A DNA stretch of 64,000 nucleotides from Taiwanofungus camphoratus (taxonomy: Eukaryota > Basidiomycota > Agaricomycetes > Polyporales > Taiwanofungaceae), in NCBI GenBank assembly GCA_003999685.1, contig CP021230.1, forward strand, positions 868,001-932,000, in the 5' to 3' direction. A program made the position numbers and the translations under genes. Below the pieces are notes generated by a model. That model searched no databases, was not told the DNA's origin, and worked only from the letters and a program-made list of their open reading frames with translations. Numbering within the stretch: the stretch's first letter is position 1; each line of letters starts with the position of its first letter. Below, piece after piece: positions 38,822-50,597 of this stretch.

Positions 38822-39219
38822 AGCTTTAGTTACGGTTCCTGAGAATATCAATCTTAGTTCCGCTCAAGGGCGCTGTGGTCATTGAGATACTATCACAGAG
38901 ACGACGGTGAACATAGCGAACTATTTCACATTTGGTCTTGAGATGGCATCGGTAACGCTCGTGTCGGCTAAATAAGTTCAACGGTCACTTGAGCGCACGC
39001 AGTGATGTGCCCGGGACTCAAATCCCGGCAGGCCACTGAAGTTCGAAGCACCTCAACTCTCTGTACTTTTAGAGCGGTCATGCTTCTGGATTTTTACGGT
39101 ACTACAATGCCTGGTATACATTAGAGAACATAAGCTTGTATACAGAGAGTTCACACGCCTTGACCCTTGGTGGCATCAGTCCACTGCACATCACTACTTG
39201 AGCGCGCTGAAGACGTGCT
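38822..39219. other. Intergenic; no gene seen
   Basis: Upstream of the CoA-transferase start and up to the TA of the transposon. Two T-arm-like stretches (one inside the first CoA-transferase intron near 38718, one near 39030) do not fold into complete tRNAs. Confidence 0.5.
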
Positions 39220-39221
39220 TA

Positions 39222-40584
39222 CAGTTGATTCGGAAATTCTTGGGAGACGCGTCTCGGCAGCGTTCGTAAATACGAAATCAGAATAATTGTAAAATCGTCT
39301 ATGACCTCTCCTCTTGGTAAACTGCTCTACTTTGCTATGGTCTGTCGACGGATAAGCGAAGGGATGAAGCAGCGATCTTTAGGGCTCCTCCAGGAAGGCT
39401 GGGAACTCCCACATATTGCAGAAGCATTGGACGTCTCGCCGCAGAGCGTGAGCCAGTGGGTCGACAATTATCAACAGCATGGGCATGTCCAGCAAGGATG
39501 GGCGAACTGTCTTCCGCCGATATGGACGAGCACCTGCAGGAGAGTGTGCGTCGCAAACGATGCCACTTGATCGAGGGGTTCGTTATAGCATTCTACCCGC
39601 TCTCTCCTTGGCCGGATACATCGTGCTTTGTGTCGTTGAAGGTTCAATAGACGGAGAAGAGTTCTATGATTGGGTAGTTAATGATCTGGTATGTTTTTTG
39701 ACCTTCCTCCATGTCTATACAGTGCTTGGATATCTGATGAAGGGCTAGTCCACTACTCTATGTACCAAAATTAGGAGAAACTACAAGAGGCTGAGGTTCT
39801 GGAGATTGCATTGATGGAGGGATGCTTGCCTGCTGTCAATTCTCCAAAGGTAAGGGGTTGGGTCACACATAGTAGATACTCCTGAAAAGACAAGTCATAT
39901 TAAATGGCTGTACTATAATTGAACATTGTGCAAATACAGGTGTCACATATATACCATCAATAAGTAGAATGATATGAGCAGAGACTTAGGTGCTATAAGA
40001 TTACTGACAAAGGTAATGAAAGTCTCTCAAGCTGGGACCAGGGGGACCATCTCTTGAGCAGATCCGGAGCTTTGTGTGACCACAGCAGGGTGAAGCTATA
40101 AGAATAGTAAGTACAGGTTCATACCTTGGTAAAGGATTCCTGACACTCACCTTCAGAGGCTTCTATCATATTCTCCTCCACAGATTCAGATGTACTTACT
40201 CTTGTTATCTTCGTTGTCTGCGATCGCTGCCTGAGAGATCACTTCGTCTTTATCTCCCCTCTCCTCTTCAGTCTCCTCACCTTCATCCAGTCTGCATGAC
40301 GATTGACAGGTGTTGTTCTGGCTGGTAAAAGTGCCTCGTTTGTTGCATCTATGGCTTGCTGCATCTCAACGAAGTCATGGCATCAGGCACTTTGAAGTGA
40401 TCGTGCTGCTCTGAGGTTTTGGGAGATGCTTGCGACATTAAACAACAGTATATACTGTAGAAGATAGACTGTAGAAGTGAATGTGTGTACAAGGAATGAT
40501 TTTACGATTATTCTGATTTATTTGATTTATTCGTATTTATAAACGCTGCCAAGACGCGTCTCCCAAGAATTTCCGAATCAACTG
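39222..40584. mobile_element. Tc1/mariner-like element with terminal inverted repeats
   Basis: The ends are CAGTTGATTCGG (39222) and CCGAATCAACTG (40584). The inverted repeats run about 75-80 bp, with a small gap, through CTTGGGAGACGCGTCT and GCAGCGTT(T/C)(A/G)TAAATACGAA. Both ends are flanked by TA (39220-39221 and 40585-40586), the target duplication typical of Tc1/mariner/IS630. The body is 1363 bp, too short for an intact transposase. Confidence 0.85.
39301..39748 (+). pseudogene. Transposase remnant inside the TIR element
   Basis: A helix-turn-helix N-terminus (RSLGLLQEGWELPHIAEALDVSPQSVSQWV) is followed in shifting frames by a DDE-type fragment (RGVRYSILPALSLAGYIVL, VEGSIDGEEFYDWV) resembling IS630/Tc1-type transposases. 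The part between them, with the first catalytic Asp, is deleted, and the C-terminal catalytic residues are absent. The element can move only with help from elsewhere, if at all. Confidence 0.75.
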
Positions 40585-40586
40585 TA

Positions 40587-40928
40587 AGTGAAATGACTAT
40601 TGAACTTGATTCCCCCCGTCGATACTTATTGGCAGCGTTCTCCTACCTTCCTACCGTTTCAAGGACTTTAGCCAAGCTAAATAACATCAGTCCCAAGGGC
40701 GATGTCTTTGTACTTACTTCACCAAGACATTAATTGATTACTCTATGGCGGTCAATCCTCGGTCTACACAAACGGTTCTAAATAGAGTTAAGACGATCGA
40801 GTTTATACCGGTCTTTCATGGCCTCCCGCTTCCGTTATCGATGTCAAAGTCGATAGGAGGACATCAGGATACGGGTACTAGTGTCGACCTTTGAATTTCC
40901 AGTCTCCTGCCGTCGTAACAGCTCAACA
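40587..40928. other. Short intergenic region upstream of the lactonase gene
   Basis: Between the transposon end and the start of the lactonase-like gene. No gene seen. The element sits only about 340 bp from that start codon, so it is effectively in the promoter. Confidence 0.5.
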
Positions 40929-42093
40929 ATGGTCTATCAGCTTTTGGTCGGGTCGTACACTAATGAAATTTACACATTAGTATTTGATCCAATCTCATCT
41001 TCCTTGAAACTCAGTTCGTGTCTTACTGTTGGATATCATCCGTCCTGGATTACGCCGCATCCTACGGACCCCTCTCTCATATTCACCGGACTTGAGCAGT
41101 CAGATGGTAAGATCATTGCAGTGAAATATGATAAGGAGGGTCGTGGAATGGTGGTTGGAGAAGCCCCCAGCGGTGGTGCTGATCCATGTACCTTGCTTGC
41201 TGTTGGAGAGCAGCTCCTCGTCGGTAATGTGTGTACAAATCCTTCCATGCTCGCGCATATTGACCGACGGTCAGCAGTACACCTCCGGGACTTTCGCCAC
41301 CATCCCTCTATCATTGGAGCCCCCTTATCTACATGCGTCGCAAACCACAGTTGCGGCGTTCAGTGGAGCGGGTCCGAATAAGGAGCGGCAAGAAGCCTCA
41401 CACCTTCACCAGGTCATCCTTCATCCTGGGCGCGAGGAGATCCTGATACCAGACTTGGGATCAGATTTGACCCGACGATTCACTAAGGGCCCGAGCGGTG
41501 CTTGGGTTTCAAGCGGAGGCGTCATCTACAAGGCGGGAGGGGGGCCGAGACACGTCGTCATTCACGGTGTGTCTAGCAATGCCAATACGATGTCATCTGC
41601 TCTGATCACTCTGATTGTAGATGACGTGTTATACACTCTATTGGAACTAAGTAACGAAGTGACGGCACACCAGTTTCCCCCTCTGCCAAAGGAGCCGACC
41701 TTGCTCGCCTGCGTTTCGACCATGTCCAAGCCCCCTCCGCCTCCGGCGCTTGCGAACATGTTTGCGGCGGAGATCCTCAGCCCCACACTGAATTCGACCT
41801 TCCCTAATCCGTATGTATATGTCTCGAATCGCAACGACCCGTCACCCGAAGGGGACACCATTGCGATTTATTCTATTACTGACCCGGAGAAGCTGGAATT
41901 GGTTGCGGAAGTGCACTCAGGATTGAAGCACCTGCGTGGCATGTTGTTTGGCGGGCCGGACGACAAGTGGCTTATCGCGGGCGGCGTGAATGGGCCAGGG
42001 GTGAAGATGTTCGAACGAGTGGATGGAGGCAGGGGCCTCGAGGAGATTGCATCCCTTGAGCTGGCAGCACCGACTGGCTTCTTGTGGATCTAA
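40929..42093 (+). CDS. Lactonase-fold (6-phosphogluconolactonase-like) beta-propeller protein
   Basis: Three exons (introns 41229-41277 and 41567-41620) give 1062 nt, 353 residues plus stop. Motifs of the seven-bladed lactonase family are present: QLLVGSYT at the start, HPSWITPHP, LHQVILHPGREEILIPDLGSD, GPRHVVIH, LYTLLELSNEVTAHQF, and PYVYVSNRNDPSPEGDTIAIYSI. The start at MVYQLLVGSYT is preferred over an upstream Met at 40881 because the propeller begins here. Fungal members are often uncharacterised; 6-phosphogluconolactonase or another sugar-lactone hydrolase is possible. No signal peptide is seen. Confidence 0.88.
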
Positions 42094-42644
42094 TCACATA
42101 TTCCCTGCCTGGTGTCTCGAGTGATCGACACTGCTAATCGTATATAACTTATCATATTTGCCATGTATGTTCGCTAGTCAACTAGTCACGTCCTGTCCTA
42201 CTGAGAATCTATAACGTGAACATTTTATGATTACACCGACTTGACACCACCGACAGGCAAGGGTAAAGTTGAAGCTTGAAGCTTGCAGTCCTATGCATCG
42301 ATGGGGTTGATTTTTCTTCCCTCTTACAGATAGTGTAATCGCACTACAACCAGCGCTCTGCAGACAAAATGCAAAGGTAACCGGGTGCTCAGTTGGCCAG
42401 CGCTTGACGGGGTTGACATGATGATGGCTCATGTTATCTACGGTCAACGGATTGATCGCAGCGCCTTACTGTGCATGCGCAGTTCCACGTAGGCGAGCTA
42501 TCCCGAGAAACTTAAGGCGGCCTCCCTAGCCAGTCTCAAGGCTATTGGTAACACCCTCACCAAGGCGGTAAAAACAATACCTCACCCTCAGTAGACAAAT
42601 CAGACCCTTACCCCACCTTCTGCCTTGCATTCAGTGCGATCAAC
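42094..42644. other. Intergenic; no gene seen
   Basis: Between the lactonase-like gene and the PPxY protein. A CTTGAAGCTTGAAGCTTG short repeat occurs near 42270. Confidence 0.5.
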
Positions 42645-44021
42645 ATGATTCTCGATAAGCAACCCTTCCCTGACGATCCTGTTCCTGCAGAAGCCCCCCC
42701 CTCCTATGACACCCTGGAGACGACTCAACCTGTATCCACTACAGGGATCGAGAAAGCGGACCCTTCTGGTTTTCACAACTCGCTAGACTCTCGTCCTTTT
42801 CCAAGGACGACGATAGCATCACCTGTCATAAAGGCCTCTCTCAGTAGGGATGGAAAACGTTCAGCCAGCTGGTTCAGCTTCGGTAATCGTTCTCGTGCCG
42901 CGAAGGAAGTCAAGGCGACCGTTATGGGACTCCTACGGGATGTGGTGAGGCAACCGGAAGCAGGAACGCCCATGCCCATCCTCCAGAGTTGTGCGGAGGC
43001 ATGTCATTCATACGGACTCTCCTTCTCAGCTTTGCTACAAGAACCAGTAGTAGAGGGCCACACGCTGATCTACTGGGCTGTGATCAACCGTCCTGCCGAG
43101 TCTTCCAGCGGCAATGACCTTGATCTTGTCACGTCGCTCTTATCCCTCGCTGCACCTTTGACGGATGCGACACTGTCCGAGATTCGTCTGGCATGTTTGC
43201 ACACGTCAGATCAAGTGCTCTTCCAACGTCTTCGACGATCACCTGCCTTCGCGCCAATTTCTGGGACGGAAGAGATGCTACTGGGAGCATCCATTGCTCC
43301 AGATGAGATTGAGGTAGATGATGTCGTTGGGGATCAGGGCGCATTTGTAGTGCGATTCCGTGTGTTCATGTTCCAGAAGCGGATGACGATATCGAAACAA
43401 ATTAATCTTGAATTCATAGCACGAGGTGAGCCAGTCTGCGTTGCACTATGAAGCTTTCTGATTTTGGTGTGTTGTAGGCCGGTTATGGTCTTTGAAATTC
43501 ATTGTAGCTTCTGCGGATGACGATCAGTTGCGCCACAGGGTGACTCCAGGAACCTGGGTCGTGATGTTGTCTCTCTGGGAACAAAGCCCACCTACCTGGA
43601 TCGACTCCCGTCTCATAATTGAAGAAGCTCGCTCAACACCTTCTCCTGCCCCACGTTCACTTGCTAATGCATCGGCCCCTTCATCACCATCACCACCACC
43701 ACCACCACCACAGAGCGGAGAAACCCAAGGAAAACCGAAGCCGAATATATCACTTCGCATGAAGACCGGCTCTTGGCAATTAGCTCCTCGGGGCACAGGG
43801 CCAAGGGACGAGCAAGCGATCGTCGTCTCTCTGAAGGATAGTCTAATGGCAAGTAGCTTGCAGTATCAGTAAGTACTAACCTATTACGTCTCCGTTTTGA
43901 GCAATACTAATAACCACCCATCAACATCAGCGGAAGCTCGTATATCCGAAGTGATGGCTCTCTTGCGGCGAGACTGGAAGCACGTCTAGCCAAGCCTGAA
44001 GCAGAGTGCATTATATGTTAA
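42645..44021 (+). CDS. Conserved-looking protein of unknown function with a PPxY motif
   Basis: Three exons (introns 43426-43477 and 43869-43930) give 1263 nt, 420 residues plus stop. I do not recognise the family. The N-terminus is disordered and holds a PPSY sequence (about residues 18-21), a candidate ligand for WW domains such as those of Rsp5-type ubiquitin ligases. A helical central part (about 90-210, LLRDVVRQPEAG ... LLQEPVVEGHTLIYWAVINRP) resembles an ankyrin-like helical pair. A beta-rich C-terminal half (FRVFMFQKRMTISKQINLEF, LKFIVASADDDQ, WQLAPRG) is split by a Ser/Pro-rich loop. No transmembrane segment or signal peptide. Confidence 0.75.
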
Positions 44022-46837
44022 CCTCTACATTATCTCTTGATCTACATGTGCTTTCAATTCCGGTGTTATGGGGGGTACCTTCTTATGCCAGTGATGTAAT
44101 TTACTAGTATCCTACTCATATGGCGTTCCGGCTTCATACCTACTTCTCCATGTTTTGCGTCTAAATTGTTGATGCGGTCCCGATACTACACCTGTAGTAT
44201 TTTTTTTTTTTGGTTTCATAGCTCTCATCCGATTATGTTGTTGTTACAAATAAATATGGACATGCCACCATCGCGTCATCACTTAGTTCCGCGTATCTTC
44301 GACGACCAACGTCTTTACGATCAGAAGTGCTCGCCCTTGAACGATCGCGTACTCTGAATGTGTCTGCAAGGTGCTGGCAGCATGTTGGGGGCCGCAAAGC
44401 TGAAAGGACGAAGTCTATTTGGCTAAAAGTGTAAATCCCATGGTGTGTCAGGCCTCCATCGTAACCATTGGGACACTATCAACTATTCATGATGACGCTA
44501 ATGCTAGGAGTTTTTTCGATCCGAAGGGAGCGTGCCATGACTAAGCATAACACTGAAGTCAAGGCAGCCAATCCGAAAAGAACGGTCGGAAACACGAGCC
44601 CCGAAGCACATGAAGTATCAACTAAGGGAGTATCAGTGGGGGTTTGTAAGAAGCTCGGATACAACGCGAGACAGCGCCAAGTCACATACAATAGACTGCT
44701 AGCGAAGACTAAGCCCGATCAGTATTCCTCTCGAAGGCGTGATGGATCTAACAGAATTTGAGCGTGCAGGGTGAGATTGGATTAACTTCACTGACCCACC
44801 AATCAGATTGGAAATCCATAACCCGAGTTGAGCGGCCCAAGTAACATATTCAACCGCACTGTTTTTTTTTAAATGATACGCTGAGATTGCCTGTATCTGT
44901 ACGAGACCTGATACAAAGCTAGGACGCACACACAGCTTGATATAACTTAGTATACAATGCGCAGGGATACCGTATATGTAACCTGACATACAAGTGAAAG
45001 CCTGACCGGCTCGGTTGAAGAAGGTAAATGGAGGGAAACCAGGTGGCACCCTGTCCAAGTACAGAAGGGCCTAAATGACAATGACCTAGTATGAATGTGC
45101 AGTAGGCGGGAAACCCTACCTGATAATTTTCGTGTCATAACGCAGAAAGCCAAATCATCCTTGTCGATGCAGAGATGAGGGAGATGTATTGACAAAGGAT
45201 GTTGTATGTCAAAGTGCACCAGCGACGGTTTTGGTTGCCGCCTAAAATAGCTCCGTCAGAAGAAAAAATATTGAACGAGAAGAAATCAAAAACAACCCAT
45301 TTGAAATGGGAAACGTTCGTATACATGTTAAGACCGCTTAACAGTTGTACAGCACTGGCGAGAACCGCCTCTCTAACATAAAGTAATTAAATAGTGAGAG
45401 CTCGAAAGCCTACGATATTGTTCCTGAAGTGCGTTTTCCAATGTTTCCGACCAAAAGGTCATAGTGGAGAGGTAGCTATGGCTGACGTCGACTTACAATC
45501 TGACGGCTGATTCCCAACAACCATAGTGTTGGTCCGAAGAAACCTACTTAGACTGTGCAATAACAGAAAGGCTAGAGCAACACAGAATGTTCGCTGTCAG
45601 CCTGAAACAATATCAACGCTCCATGACTTCACGTAGCTTTTACATTACTTACCTGACGACACAACTCGGCCCACAGCGACCTTAGATATAATTGAATGAG
45701 ACTTTGGTGTCGTAAAAGCTCAGAGTGTGAAAGGATATGCCAGCATATTGTATGGCTCTCCTGGCCCGGGAGTAAAATGGTTCCACCATAACACTCATAT
45801 TGCCGATCATACTTGACGCTTATGTAATTGCACACTCGAGTCAAGATTTGCTTCCGGATCTAGATCAGACAAAAATACTCGAATCGCTCTCACGTGGTCA
45901 TTCAAACTGGTTGCTCTCTCGTAAATTCCACCGACTTCAGATTGAACTATTCCATACTCTGAGGCATGTCATTTTACCCGATCAGACTTGCAAGAGGACA
46001 TGGAACAGTCAAGACTGACTTGTATTCGTTCCTGGGCGCTCGTCACTCTTTTCAGACTAATCCTACTTAACTGCTTTATGGAGGGGGGGCTCCTTGGTTG
46101 CGGAGCCGAATAATGTGGAAGTATTCCTCAGCTCGGTGACTGAAGACAAGTTAAATATGCTCTGCTGCAGCTCCCTCCAGGTCAATGAAGGCCGATGCGG
46201 TCTGTCAGTAACATTTGGCCAAGTCACGAAGCTAGTTTGTTGCTCGGCACTGTAATGTAAAGTGAACGAAGTGCTTATGGATTCTCATGGTAAATCTCTG
46301 AAACCCTATGGCAACTCGACTCTCTTGCCGTCAAGAACATGGGCAATTTTGATGTGCTGTGCTGGTATCTTACGGAAGCCGTACTGCCCTGATGCCATCC
46401 TGCCGCTATGCGTGCTTGCTTTCTTGATTCCCAAGATGTTCTTTCACTCCATCCCGGACTGCTCTCTTGATTGACAAGAATAAAATGATCTTGTCGTCCT
46501 TTGAGATCAGGCTCACTTCGCTATTACCCACCTGCGGCGACGGATTCATCATATTCTCTACCTCTGCACTTACAAAGGGTGGAAAGTTACGGCCCTCAAG
46601 AGAGATCAGACCGTTGGAACTGACATGAATTTCCGTGATATTGAGTAATAAGGTATCTGTAATCTCTCGGTATTACGACCTACTGCGTTCAGTGTTTCGA
46701 CTCCGCGTTGCTGCGAACCACATGCAAGAGACGGTGGTTGGCACCGACGGTACGTGTCATGATCTTGCTAACATGAAATAAATACATGCTATAGGTACAT
46801 TTTAACGTCAACTGGCACAGCACCTGAATGAAGCAGT
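44022..46837. other. Gene-poor AT-rich stretch
   Basis: No ORF here has recognisable domains or fits a spliced model that I could build. Poly-T/poly-A runs occur near 44203 and 44863. I saw no close match to other parts of the window. Confidence 0.5.
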
Positions 46838-46839
46838 AC

Positions 46840-47577
46840 TGTACTGGCACGACCATAGGTTCAGCCAGTGTGACGTGTGACACCCTTGAACCACATTTTT
46901 TCTAGTTCAAGGGCCCGTGTGACGCAGGACAAAGCCCTTAGTTCAGTTCAAGTGTGGGTGTGACACATTTGTGACTGAACTAAGGACCTAAGGACCATCC
47001 TAAGCTGGTGTGACACCTGCTTTTGCAATTGAATATTGAGCTAGCAACCTACTTAGTGTGATGTCTGCAGGCCACTTAGCGAAATGTGGAGAAAAACAGC
47101 ATAAACCTTGAGACCCAACTTATGTATATAGTAATTTACAAGCCACACTTGAACAATACAGACTTACTCTCTGCCGCTGAGCATGACTTTGGTACCCGAA
47201 ATGCAACCATAGATCAAGATGAGCGAGCAGCTTTCTCGACATATCTGTGTAATGTCATTAAGGAGCTGGAAGCCTTTGCAAAACTGTTTGCAAACAGGCT
47301 CCAAGAGACATCCAAGCCACCTGCAAAAAGACAAAAAATTATAATGGTTTTCATTGCAATTGTCTTATTTGTTACTTCTATAGGACACCAATAGAGGTTA
47401 CAAGCTGTTTTGAGTCTCAACTGAAGGCTGAACAGCCAGGAAACAGTGTTTTTTGCCTGTGTGACCAATGGTTCGGACCCCAGTTCAGACCCCCTTGGGA
47501 CGCGTGACATTTGAACTAACTCCCCAGTTCGAGGGGCCCTGTGACGCGTGACTGAACCTATGGTCGTACCAGTACAG
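46840..47577. mobile_element. 738-bp non-autonomous inverted-repeat element (MITE-like)
   Basis: Ends are CTGTACTGGCACGACCATAG at the left and, reversed, CTATGGTCGTACCAGTACAG at the right, flanked by TA on both sides (46838-46839 and 47578-47579). Near-perfect terminal repeats of about 26 bp continue into looser similarity containing GTTCA and GTGTGAC. Repeated GTGTGAC(A/G)C and AGTTCA(A/G) motifs cluster just inside both ends. The only ORF (47086-47394, 102 aa) does not look like a transposase. TA duplication fits Tc1/mariner-type mobilisation. Confidence 0.8.
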
Positions 47578-47579
47578 TA

Positions 47580-48340
47580 ATCTGTGAAGTGCGTGATGTC
47601 ACCATTCCATGGCCAGCGGGGGACGGGACCTTGATTCAAAAACACGTCTCATTCAGCTCAGGGTAGCGATGTTGGCGCCTCGATTAGTCAAGCGTTTAGA
47701 CTCTACGCCATCACCGCCCTAGGTCCCCTGTCGTTAAGATGGGGCGGATCAGTCCTTTCTGGGAGGCCTGACGGGGCCCGTACGCCTTCAACTTTCGAGC
47801 GCATCAATACTTCTGCAGAATCCACGCGCGTGTGATCCATATAAGTTAGGCCAGTTTCCTCTTTTGGAAGATTTTGCCTCCGTGAAGCTCTCTAGATATC
47901 GTCGCAGAACTTGTTTCTCCATGTCAGGCAAATCAGATGAGTCGGATCAGAAGGTTATATGCAGCGTCAACTCTAGATACGTAACCGCGTACGCTGCGAA
48001 CATTATAGATCTCGACTCCTAGGGTATTTCGACCCTGAGGTTCTGGTCAAATCCCTCCTTCCCGGCGGGGCCTAACACTGTCGACACTGGCAGTACGCCT
48101 TCAAAGTTCCTGAGTCTGTGGCATATCTCTCATAAACCCATTTAAGGAGAGCTCATAAACTCGTTCCTGGTCTCCTATTACTTCATCATTCGTTACAAAC
48201 CTCACTCCTTTTTTTCCAGTGATCTCTGCAATGCTAACCTGGTCTCTAGTCGTGACCAATGTCGTACAATTGCCCTTGCAAGCAAGTAAGCACTGAGCTC
48301 CCACAAACATACAAAGCATTGCATTAAACTTCGACTCGTA
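47580..48340. other. Intergenic; no gene seen
   Basis: Between the MITE and the membrane-protein gene. The 5' end of the membrane-protein gene may lie here but I could not place it. Confidence 0.4.
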
Positions 48341-48447
48341 CGCGGCTTTAGACGATGCAGCATCCGTGATCGGCCATCTGCTCAGCGGCCTGAGCTCGTA
48401 AGTATTTTGGCATCGCAAATTTCAATGACTCATACACTTTTCTACAG

Positions 48448-50132
48448 TTGGGATTTTGTCATATCTCTGTCAAACGATTGGGCGATTATCAGACGACGTC
48501 GAGGTTGCCTCTGGGGATTCGCAGCATTTTACATGCTATGTCGATACATTGGCATGGCATCCGTGGTCTTGACTATCATCTATCTGGACACTAAGCTGCT
48601 CCAGTCAAAACCTGTGCGTTATGTTCTTGATGTCATGCTATTCCAGATTCTGGACTTTGAGATGCTGCATTGCAGGCTCTTGGCTATATTTACCAGGTGA
48701 GTGACCATGAATTCTGGGTATCCAGCGACCAAGCTCTCTCAACCAACTGTAGGCCGCATGCATGATCTCGGCGGGGAGCGCCTTTTCGATATTCACCGTG
48801 CGCGCGTATGTCTTACCTCTCCTGTTCGAATCCAGTACTGATCCTGTTGCATGACCAGAGTCGAAATATGGAAGCATGTCTACGTAGGATGGTATCTAGC
48901 ATTCGCCCATGCGTTGTTATGGGGCGTTATCTTGCAAGGCAAGTGCAGGCACTGGCCATCATCTCAGGTACTCATACCTCTATTTCTGGTGCTTGACCTG
49001 GGTCCCGGACAACAACTTATAGGGCTGGCAAGATTCCATGGCGCGTGGGGTGACCCAACATCACATGTGGTCTTTGCTTCCGCCAGTACGTTCACATTAT
49101 GTACTCTACTCACCGGCCGTTCAGTGAACGTAGTTGATCATTGTCGCTAGTGATTTTCCTCTCGACGTCTATTTTAGTGGGCAGTATTGTTGGCATTATC
49201 CGTCAGCGAAATCGTTGTGCTGCATTCACACGCGGACTTTATGCCTTCTGCCGGAGGCTTTTTGATCTGGGGGTACCTTACTTCCTCACGGTGTGGATGC
49301 TGACATTGATCTCATGTGTACGTCCTACCCTTCACACCGGCCTGCAGGAAACTCATGATTCTCCTATGGCTTTTAGGTTGCAGCCTTAGTCACTGGCGAA
49401 CGGTTCAGTAAGTAGATTGTGCATTATTCGATGTGACTGCTAATCACCTTCGAACTTGGCGTGCTTAGATAACGTCACGTTTGTAAGTGGTCGCTTAATT
49501 GGGTCTACGTGCAGCAACACTGACCTGTTCTTCAAGATCACAGGCTACACTTCGTGTAAGTAGACATAAACTTTCATTGCGGACCCTTCAACCAATTTAC
49601 ATCATGAGCTATGTATGTTCCTTATAGACACTATTACGTGAGTAACATCCCGGTCATCCAGCATTGACTTTCGTTGACCTTTTCATGATGGCATAGGATT
49701 ATCTGTGCAGGCCGTGTGTATCGGGACATGGTTCAGCACTACAAGTGCTGTCCTGTTATGCAATATTGCGAGATTTATAAATTGTACGTGTGTTTTCCTC
49801 TTGTATGCCATTGTGAAATTCAATCGTTTCTCATTTACAGGTGTAGGAAGGGAATTGTTTTCGGAGTGACACACATGTTCCCTGTGGATGAGAAGGTTCC
49901 TGTACGATCGGCTCGTTGTCCGTACGCCAGCTCAGCAGTGTCTAGTACCGATTTTGGCATTGCCATGAACGATTGTACTGTAGAGTGAGTTGTTTTCGTG
50001 ATGGCCTGCATCATCTGGCAAGCATAGACTGATATCTACATTTGCTTGGATTTCAGCCGCCCACAGCCGTCTGCCGCAGATGATGATGTTACCGTAGGGC
50101 CATTCTCTCCGGGAAGCCACAACACCACCTAG
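48448..50132 (+). CDS. Multi-exon membrane protein, DUF6533-like; 5' end unresolved
   Basis: From the acceptor at 48447 the exon reads WDFVISLSNDWAIIRRRRGC then a hydrophobic helix (FAAFYMLCRYIGMASVVLTIIYL), the usual start of Agaricomycete DUF6533 seven-helix proteins. Further helices are AACMISAGSAFSIFTV, YVGWYLAFAHALLWGVIL, VLIPLFLVL, VIFLSTSILVGSIVGII and LFDLGVPYFLTVWMLTLI. Introns I can support are 48398-48447, 48614-48675, 48698-48752 and 48806-48858; later ones are less certain. The tail DRPQPSAADDD..., after an intron near 49986-50056, ends with TAG at 50130-50132. An upstream exon ending at 48397 is open but shows no Met, so the start is unknown and decay is possible. Confidence 0.6.
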
Positions 50133-50597
50133 TCACCACGCTTGGCTGTAATGGCAGCCTGTCTGATGACGCGGGTCTCGGATGTTCGGCAGGACGCCCA
50201 TCCCTTTGCGTTCGCCTATGTGTCGCCCCATGAATCAAGCCCGTTCTTCAGACTGCCATCGTCGTTGAACATCCATCGCAAGTCCACCGCACGTTGTCCA
50301 TACGTCGCGCATACTTTGATCAGCTAATCTTACACTTTGCTGCTAGTGTACAGAGTCTTCGGTATGTATATAGCATACAGTCATTTCCACCCTTAACTTC
50401 ACCTGCAGTTTGGTCACACTGGCCGTCTGCGCTCCATTCGTGACTCACTATTTCTACTTTTTAACAATTTAATACCGACTTGTTTGAAGACTGCGAGTCA
50501 GATAGGTATTATACAGCATGTCCATCATTCCAAATCAAAACTGATAGCATGGTAAGGCGATATAAAGCTTCATGATCATAATCTACCGGCCTAGTTC
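50133..50597. other. Convergent intergenic region
   Basis: Between the ends of the membrane-protein gene and the P450 gene. No gene seen. Confidence 0.5.

Noticed and set aside
38995-39050. tRNA suggested by CCGGGACTCAAATCCCGG
   Set aside because: Only a T-arm-like hairpin with an irregular loop; no D-arm or anticodon stem could be placed.
47086-47394. Transposase in the 738-bp element
   Set aside because: The 102-residue ORF has no helix-turn-helix or catalytic acidic motifs.
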